Shown here: piece by piece, positions 58,669 through 64,000 of the stretch | Layout: every line of letters starts with the position of its first letter | How positions within the stretch are numbered: the stretch's first letter is position 1 | Source: JAUVPY01 sp034412795 | GTDB taxonomy: Bacteria > Chloroflexota > Anaerolineae > 4572-78 > NAK82 | Direction of reading: 5' to 3' | Length of the DNA stretch: 64,000 bases | NCBI GenBank assembly: GCA_034412795.1 | Contig: DAOUMD010000074.1 | Coordinates: forward strand, 1 to 64,000 | The notes under the pieces: generated by a model | Seen by the model: only the letters and a program-made list of their open reading frames with translations | Database searches by the model: none | Told to the model about the DNA's origin: nothing | Position numbers and translations under genes: made by a program

Positions 58669-59007
58669 ATGGTGGAGGTCACCACTAAACAGTTCAAGCG
58701 TTGCGACTTGGTCAAGGCGATTGGTCGCGTAGATAGTCATACCGCGCCAGAACTTGCAGAGGCATTTGATGCCATCATCGAAGCTGGGCGATTCAAGATT
58801 GTATTTGATATGAGCGAAGTGGAATACATCTCCAGCGCGGGGCTGCGGATTATGATCAATGTACAGAAGACGTGTAAACGGTGGAATCGGGGTGAACTGG
58901 CCCTGGCTGGGGTACCAGAGAGGGTTTATGGTGCTTTAAACCTGGCAGGTTTCGTGCCTCTCTTCAATATTTACGATGATACGACCGAAGCGGTTGGCAA
59001 GTTTTGA
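58669..59007 (+). CDS. STAS-domain anti-sigma factor antagonist (RsbV-like)
   Basis: ATG 58669, with AGAGGAGG ten bases upstream, gives 112 residues. The STAS fold contains the phosphorylatable Ser in FDMSEVEYISSAGLRIMIN (ISSAG motif). When unphosphorylated, such proteins bind an RsbW-like kinase and free its target. The RsbW-like and RsbU-like partners follow in the same operon, so this is the switch component. Which sigma factor or other target is controlled is not visible. Confidence 0.92.
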   Translation: MVEVTTKQFKRCDLVKAIGRVDSHTAPELAEAFDAIIEAGRFKIVFDMSEVEYISSAGLRIMINVQKTCKRWNRGELALAGVPERVYGALNLAGFVPLFNIYDDTTEAVGKF

Positions 59008-59037
59008 TCTGAGGGTTGACACTCTGGTATTGTCCCT

Positions 59038-59088
59038 GGAGAGCACTTTCCACAGGAGAGCACTCTCCGCAGGAGAGCACTCTCCACA
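59038..59088. repeat. Three 17-bp tandem palindromes between rsbV- and rsbW-like genes
   Basis: The unit GGAGAGCACTCTCC(A/G)CA is present at 59038-59054, 59055-59071 and 59072-59088. Each holds the palindrome GGAGAG-CA-CTCTCC; the first copy has one change. Confidence 0.75.
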
Positions 59089-59097
59089 AGCTGAACT

Positions 59098-59148
59098 GAG
59101 CTCGTCAAGAAGATCCTGAGTCTTGTGAAGGACCTTCTTGATGGGCTC
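59098..59148 (+). promoter_or_regulatory. Long RNA hairpin just ahead of the RsbW-like gene
   Basis: GAGCTCGTCAAGAAGATCCT (59098-59117) pairs with AGGACCTTCTTGATGGGCTC (59129-59148): 20 positions with two G-U pairs and one mismatch, over an 11-base loop. It could attenuate transcription or reduce translation of the downstream kinase gene relative to RsbV. Confidence 0.55.
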
Positions 59149-59186
59149 ATATGCGCTTTCCATTGGCAATCCAGAAAATAGTTGTG

Positions 59187-59645
59187 ATGCAATATCCGAT
59201 GGATGACTCATCCTCGAGTTCCTTAACTCAGACAAGGACATTTCCAGGGCAGTTCGCTAGCTTAGTTAAAATTGGCGAGTTCGTCACCCGGGCTGCTGGG
59301 GATGTAGGTTTGAGTGACGAAGCAGTCTATGCTGTTGAGATGGCAGTGGATGAGGCGTGCACAAATATCATTGAACATGCCTACGGCGGCGAAGGACGCG
59401 GTGATATAGAATGTACGTGTCGGATCAACGGCGATAAACTGACGGTGATGCTTCGGGACCGTGGCTGTCCTTTTGACCCCTCCAGTGTGCCTGAGCCGGA
59501 CGTTAACGCTGCTCTCGAAGACCGCCAGGAGGGTGGACTGGGTCTCTATCTGATACACAGGCTTATGGACGAAGTTTATTTTGAGTTCACGTCTGATTCG
59601 GGTAATGTCTTGACCATGGTCAAACACAAGGAGACAATCTCTTGA
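59187..59645 (+). CDS. Anti-sigma regulatory serine kinase (RsbW-like, HATPase fold)
   Basis: The protein belongs to the GHKL ATPase/anti-sigma kinase family. The N-box is VEMAVDEACTNIIEHAYGG, the G1 box is LRDRGCPFDPSS and the G2 box is EGGLGLYLIHRLMDEV. Such kinases phosphorylate the STAS antagonist and sequester a sigma factor. Start codons at 59151, 59187 and 59199 are in frame and none has a clear ribosome site. 59187 (152 residues) is chosen because a strong hairpin ends at 59148. The stop overlaps the next gene's TTG start, indicating coupling. Confidence 0.9.
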   Translation: MQYPMDDSSSSSLTQTRTFPGQFASLVKIGEFVTRAAGDVGLSDEAVYAVEMAVDEACTNIIEHAYGGEGRGDIECTCRINGDKLTVMLRDRGCPFDPSSVPEPDVNAALEDRQEGGLGLYLIHRLMDEVYFEFTSDSGNVLTMVKHKETIS

Positions 59646-62600
59646 CCGACCAGCCGCAACTTGCCGACTGGGTTGGGTGGCGGCAGCTCCTCAAACTGGG
59701 TGAGCAGTTGATGGCTGCCCCTTCGGTGGCCGCTCAGGTTAGGCTGATTCTTGAGACGGCTGCTCGCCTGTTGAGAGGTCAATGCGATATATGGCTTGCT
59801 GATGTTTTTTATTGGCTGCCGTGTTCAGAGGAACTGCCCTCTTTCAGCGCCCTTCCCCCATCTGAGTTGATGCGCTCTGCTGTCGAGACTCGTCGCATCT
59901 ACCCTCGTGATGCAGCCGACGCGGAAATCCGTCCGCTTATTGTGGCGGCTCCGTTGATGGTGAACGATGTCCTTTTGGGCGTACTGCAAGTCGGACGGCC
60001 GGACGGACCTGCTTTTAGCGAGTCGGAGATCCAAATCCTGAGGGGGTTGGGAGTCCAATCAGCCATTGCTTTGCACGCTTCTCTGCAGGTAGAAGTTGAG
60101 CGCTGGCGAGTTGAGCAACTTTCGCTGGTGCGCATGGTGAGTGGACAGGTTGCTAACGTCCTCGATCTGGACGAACTCTTCCAGCGTGTAGCTGACCTCA
60201 TCCTCGATACTTTCCGGTATTATTACGTAGCTCTTTTCACTGTCGAGCCAAGCAGCGAAACATTACGATTCCAGGCCAGTGCCGGTCCCGGTAGGTCTGA
60301 GGCTAATGGGGAGAAGCACTTCAGGGCAGTATTGCAGGTTCGGCTTGGAGATGGCATTATCGGTCACGTAGCCCGGACCGGCGAGGAAATTCTGGCCAAT
60401 GATGTCAGTTGCGAACCTCGTTATCATTTCGAAGATTCGTTGCCCGAAACCCGCTCGGAAGCAGCCTTGCCATTAAAGATCGAAAACCGCATCTTGGGTG
60501 TGCTCGATGTGCAAAGTGACCAGCCGAATGATTTTGACGATACCGATATGCTCGTCTTGCGCGCCCTGGCCCACAGTATCTCCATTGCTGTAGAAGATGC
60601 CCGTCTTTACAGTGATCTCCGACGCCGCGCTGATCAACTGTCGACCGTGGCAGAAGTTAGCCGGGCCGTCGCTTCTATCCTGGACCTCGACGTGCTCTTC
60701 GAGGAAGTGGTAACCCTTATTCACCGACGCTTTGGTTATCCATTTGTGCATCTCTTCACGGTGAACCCTGGTCGCCGGCAGGTTGTCTACCAGGCGGGCA
60801 GTGGACCCCGCAGCCAAGCGCTGCGAGCTCAAGGGTTGACCTATAACCTGGATGATCCCAAAGGTATCATTCCCTGGGTTGCCCGGCACGGAGAGACGGT
60901 GCACGCCAACGACGTGAAACGTGACCCTCGCTACCGCCCGTCGGATTTGCCCCCGACCAACACCTGCGCCGAATTGGCTGTACCTTTGATCTTCGGCGGT
61001 GAAGTGTTAGGTGTGTTGGACGTGCAAAGTGACCGCCAGCATACCTTCGGGGATGATGACAGGGTCCTCATGGAGGCTTTGGCCGACAACGTAGCTATCG
61101 CCATCCGAAACGCTAACCTATACCAATCGGAATTGTGGAGGCGCCAGGTGGCGGATAGTTTGCGCGAGGTCGCTGGTTTACTTTCTGCCGACGTGGCCCT
61201 CGACCGGGTGTTGGACGCTATCCTGACCGAACTGGAGCGTACCCTTCCCTGCGATGTGGCCGCCATCTGGCTACTACAAAATGATGCGCCGTCTACACTT
61301 GAAACGCAAATGCAGCTTGCGGCAGTCCACGGCCTTACACCTGCTGAGAGGGCAAGTGTCGAAGATCTTCCGCCTGGGACTGGCTCGTGGCTCGACCAAG
61401 CACTTAGTGCCGACCAGCCTACCATCCGGAATTCGCGTACTCCTGCTGAGCCGTTGGGTGCTGTGTTGGAATTCTCCTCTGACTACTCCTCCATTGCTGC
61501 GCCGCTAAAGGCCGGTGACCAGCGGCTGGGGTTGTTGACATTAGTCCACCACACCTCTGATCGCTACGGGTCCGAATCCCAGTCGATGACGGCTGCATTT
61601 GCCAGCTATGCTGCCGTGGCCATTGAGAACGCCCGCCTTTATGAAGATGCCCAAGAGCAAGCCTGGATCTCCACGGTGTTACTCAAGGTCGCTGAGGCTA
61701 CTCAATCGCTGACTACGTTGGACGAAGTGCTTGAAACCGTGGTACGCTTGCTCCCGATGCTGGTCGGTGTAGACCGTTGCGCGTTGCTTCTGACCTCGCA
61801 GGAAGAAGAGAGTTGGGGTAAGACCGCCCAGACTCTTGTGCCGGCCGTCGCATACGGGTTTACCCCGTCGCAGAAAGCTTTCTTCGACAAATGGCACGTT
61901 GCTCAGGGTGACGTATTGGCTTTGGATTACGTGTGTCTCATCAAGTCGCCTATTTTCATTCGGGATGCGGCGCACGATCGACGCTTGCCGGAGCATGTTA
62001 CTTCGACGTTGGACCTTAAGTCACTTGTGATATTCCCGCTGCTCGCCCACGGGGAGGTGTTGGGCGCGATTCTGGTGGACTGTCAGAGCGACCGGGCTGA
62101 ATTCGAGGAGGAGCGACTGGCGATGCTTCAGGGCATCGCTCACCAAACAGCGGCTGCCATTGAGAATACCCAACTTCTGGAGGCGCGACAAGAAGATGCC
62201 TATGTGTCGGCGGCGTTGCTTCAGGTAGCCCAGGCAGTCGCGAGCTTCAACGATTTAGATGACATTCTGAGTGCCGTTGTCCGTATTACGCCTATGTTAG
62301 TTGGGGTGGAGTGGTGCATCATTTTCCTGTGGGAGGAGGCGCAGGCCAACTATAGACCAGCGCAGGCCTATGGAATAACTCGAAGTGACGAGGCAGCGCT
62401 TCTTGCCCAACGCTATGCTTCGGATGACTTTCCGCTGTTGGATGCCGTCCGGGAGGGCCAGGGCATAGTGACTCTGGACGGTTTTTCTGATTGGGGTGAC
62501 CTGATCCCATCTGGCTTTGCAGGCGATTTTGTGGCGTGGTTACGCACGGCGATCGTGTCGCCTAGCGTTCGCCAGGTTGAGCGTGAAACACATTCCGTGC

Positions 62601-63508
62601 TGGCTCTCCCTCTGTCGGTAAGAAGCGATGTGCTCGGCGTAATGTTGGTGGAAGAATCCGCCCCGTCTAGCCGCTTCCGTGAGATGCGGGTGGAGATCAT
62701 TGCCGGTATTGCTCAGCAGGCGGCTTTGGCTATCCAGAATGACTGGCTCAAGCAGGAGATGGCCGAACGCGAGCAACTGGAACGCGAGTTGCAACTCGCG
62801 CGCGAGATCCAGCGGACATTTATGCCCAACCAGGTGCCGCGTCTAAATGGTTGGGAGTTGGTCTTTACCTGGCGGGCCGCACGCCAAGTGGCAGGCGATT
62901 TTTACGACTTTTTTGAGTTACCTGGCGGGCGATTAGGGCTGGTCATTGCCGACGTGGCCGACAAGGGCATGCCGGCTGCCCTGTTTATGGCGCTTACTCG
63001 TGCCCTGTTGCGGGCGGCGGCTTTAGAAGATGAATCTCCAGCGGATGTGTTAGCGCGAGTCAACGATTTGCTTTTTCCCGATGCACAGCACGGGATGTTC
63101 GTCACCGTCGTGTACGCGGTTTTGTCGCTGGAGACGGGAGAGATGGCGTATTCCGTTGCCGGACACAATCTACCTTTGCTGTGGAGGTTCCGTAAGCAGG
63201 AAGTGGAGCAATTCGACAGTGGGGGAATGGCGCTTGGTGTTCTGGAGGAGGTAAACCTGGAAGATCGAGTGATCTCTTTGGAGTCAGGCGATCAGGTGAT
63301 ATTTTATACTGACGGCATCACCGAGGCATTCTCTTCTGAGAACGACGTCTTCGGCGAAGAACGCTTGCGGATGAACATCCGGGCTAATGGTGACAGTTCG
63401 GCCCAAGTTATGTTGGAAGCTATAGTTGATTCGGTGGCTGCCTTCGTCGGCGACCGCCCGCCCTCGGATGACATTACCCTGATGGTCTTGCGCAGGCGAG
63501 TCTCTTAG
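59642..63508 (+). CDS. Multi-GAF PP2C/SpoIIE phosphatase (RsbU-like)
   Basis: This 1288-residue cytosolic protein has about six GAF domains (from about residue 25 to 1040) and a short coiled coil (about 1035-1060; EREQLERELQLAREIQRTFMP). The SpoIIE-type PP2C phosphatase domain follows (about 1070-1285). Metal-binding Asp residues are in VAGDFYDFFELP, LVIADVADKGMPAAL and IFYTDGITEA, and PPSDDITLMVL closes it. It would dephosphorylate the RsbV-like protein after sensing small ligands through its GAF array. The start is TTG, overlapping the kinase gene's stop. Confidence 0.94.
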   Translation: MTDQPQLADWVGWRQLLKLGEQLMAAPSVAAQVRLILETAARLLRGQCDIWLADVFYWLPCSEELPSFSALPPSELMRSAVETRRIYPRDAADAEIRPLIVAAPLMVNDVLLGVLQVGRPDGPAFSESEIQILRGLGVQSAIALHASLQVEVERWRVEQLSLVRMVSGQVANVLDLDELFQRVADLILDTFRYYYVALFTVEPSSETLRFQASAGPGRSEANGEKHFRAVLQVRLGDGIIGHVARTGEEILANDVSCEPRYHFEDSLPETRSEAALPLKIENRILGVLDVQSDQPNDFDDTDMLVLRALAHSISIAVEDARLYSDLRRRADQLSTVAEVSRAVASILDLDVLFEEVVTLIHRRFGYPFVHLFTVNPGRRQVVYQAGSGPRSQALRAQGLTYNLDDPKGIIPWVARHGETVHANDVKRDPRYRPSDLPPTNTCAELAVPLIFGGEVLGVLDVQSDRQHTFGDDDRVLMEALADNVAIAIRNANLYQSELWRRQVADSLREVAGLLSADVALDRVLDAILTELERTLPCDVAAIWLLQNDAPSTLETQMQLAAVHGLTPAERASVEDLPPGTGSWLDQALSADQPTIRNSRTPAEPLGAVLEFSSDYSSIAAPLKAGDQRLGLLTLVHHTSDRYGSESQSMTAAFASYAAVAIENARLYEDAQEQAWISTVLLKVAEATQSLTTLDEVLETVVRLLPMLVGVDRCALLLTSQEEESWGKTAQTLVPAVAYGFTPSQKAFFDKWHVAQGDVLALDYVCLIKSPIFIRDAAHDRRLPEHVTSTLDLKSLVIFPLLAHGEVLGAILVDCQSDRAEFEEERLAMLQGIAHQTAAAIENTQLLEARQEDAYVSAALLQVAQAVASFNDLDDILSAVVRITPMLVGVEWCIIFLWEEAQANYRPAQAYGITRSDEAALLAQRYASDDFPLLDAVREGQGIVTLDGFSDWGDLIPSGFAGDFVAWLRTAIVSPSVRQVERETHSVLALPLSVRSDVLGVMLVEESAPSSRFREMRVEIIAGIAQQAALAIQNDWLKQEMAEREQLERELQLAREIQRTFMPNQVPRLNGWELVFTWRAARQVAGDFYDFFELPGGRLGLVIADVADKGMPAALFMALTRALLRAAALEDESPADVLARVNDLLFPDAQHGMFVTVVYAVLSLETGEMAYSVAGHNLPLLWRFRKQEVEQFDSGGMALGVLEEVNLEDRVISLESGDQVIFYTDGITEAFSSENDVFGEERLRMNIRANGDSSAQVMLEAIVDSVAAFVGDRPPSDDITLMVLRRRVS

Positions 63509-63523
63509 AGAGTGCATTAAAAT

Positions 63524-64000
63524 ATGCCCAATAAACATGCCCATCCTCGGGCATACCCAACTATGCCCTCATCGGCTCAACTGGAAAAGCGTCTCTTACA
63601 CAAGGCACTGGTGGCCCTCAACGCGCCGGCCAAATGGCCGGCCTGGTTGATTGGTTGTGTGGCGCTCGTTCCCATCGGAGTGGTGGCCGGCCTTTGGTGG
63701 TTCTTGATAGGAGCCAGAGAGGCGCTTTACCTGGCGATTGTGCTCACGCTGTTTACGTTGGCTGACGCGTTGATATTGGTCGGTTTGCGGCGCTGGCGCA
63801 TCTCTTTTGGTCTGGTGGGACCACAGCTCTTCACTCTGGAGTTACCCCGCCTGGCAGTTGCAGTACTGGCCATCCCGGTTGCAGTCTGGTTAGGACCAGT
63901 GCTTGCACTGGTTGGGGTGGTGGTCATCAATTTGGGCGCATCGTTGGCTTTGGTTTGGGGTGCATTCGTTGAGCCGCAGCGGCTGGGCCTCTCCAAACTG
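63524..64000 (+). CDS. N-terminal part of a membrane protein (3' truncated by the window edge)
   Basis: An open frame from ATG 63524 continues past the window end (159 residues visible); an in-frame ATG at 63563 is an alternative start. After a polar leader there are about four hydrophobic helices: WLIGCVALVPIGVVAGLWW (about 45-65), LYLAIVLTLFTLADALILV (about 70-90), and two in the stretch VAVLAIPVAVWLGPVLALVG through LGASLALVWGAF. The family is not recognisable from this part. It follows the RsbU-like gene by 15 bases in the same direction and may be in its operon. Confidence 0.6.
   Translation, partial: MPNKHAHPRAYPTMPSSAQLEKRLLHKALVALNAPAKWPAWLIGCVALVPIGVVAGLWWFLIGAREALYLAIVLTLFTLADALILVGLRRWRISFGLVGPQLFTLELPRLAVAVLAIPVAVWLGPVLALVGVVVINLGASLALVWGAFVEPQRLGLSKL

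Noticed and set aside
59038..59088. Possible CRISPR or coding repeat
   Set aside because: The 17-base palindromic units are directly abutted with no spacers.

Overview
The window looks like a chromosomal piece of a Chloroflexota bacterium (Anaerolineae/Caldilineae-like). This is inferred from gene content: very large GAF-rich sensor kinases, an SdhC-D-A-B operon, ATP-dependent PEP carboxykinase, a DHH-CBS-tRNA nucleotidyltransferase fusion, a TtuA/TtuB-type tRNA thiolation pair and a sugar-phosphate bacterial microcompartment (BMC). There is no rRNA, recognisable tRNA, CRISPR array, transposase or phage gene.

Region 1 (about 230-10600, minus strand) is the most distinctive part. It is a BMC locus that appears to be transcribed from a good sigma70-type promoter at 10575-10603. 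It encodes six shell proteins (one BMC-H, two tandem-domain BMC-T, three BMC-P/EutN pentamers) and four enzymes: a CoA-acylating aldehyde dehydrogenase, a DeoC-type aldolase, an RpiB-type isomerase and a class II (fuculose-phosphate-type) aldolase. Each enzyme has the same kind of amphipathic encapsulation peptide, N-terminal on three and C-terminal on the class II aldolase. This fits the sugar-phosphate-utilising BMC class. Both aldolases could release acetaldehyde inside the shell, and the dehydrogenase would turn it into acetyl-CoA. No alcohol dehydrogenase, phosphotransacylase or diol dehydratase is present. A signal peptidase I gene leads the operon. Passengers are a YgiT-type zinc finger, a zinc-ribbon protein, a sugar epimerase and a two-gene Phd-DUF5678-like / retropepsin cassette that seems to have its own promoter. 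The RpiB homologue has Asp and Ala where the canonical catalytic Cys and Thr sit.

Region 2 (10.6-28.4 kb) holds a PDZ-7TM-GAF histidine kinase, dnaE, mutM, a membrane-anchored unknown, an MBL-fold hydrolase and adenosine deaminase. It also has a five-gene signalling operon: winged helix, KaiC/RAD55-like ATPase, two small membrane proteins, and a PAS-GAF histidine kinase.

Region 3 (28.4-44.7 kb) holds secA, a cyclase-family hydrolase, a slipin, an AI-2E-type transporter, grpE-dnaJ and the sdhCDAB operon. The operon is followed by a strongly structured segment ending in a clear intrinsic terminator. A small zinc-binding protein and a class III cyclase-AAA-TPR regulator come next.

Region 4 (44.7-51.2 kb) groups tRNA-maturation genes: tilS, miaA, the CCA-adding fusion, and TtuA- and TtuB-like genes. 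Region 5 (51.2-64 kb) has pckA, a TPR/propeller membrane protein, mdh, a TPR-HTH protein, a DUF1385 membrane protein, an RsbV-RsbW-RsbU-like partner-switching operon, and a membrane protein running off the end.

A recurring theme is small palindromic DNA elements. Some lie between genes (1255-1319, 19456-19502, 36610-36660, 44642-44730, 47232-47311, 59038-59148). At least three appear inserted in frame inside genes (tilS, the ttuA-like gene and a histidine kinase).
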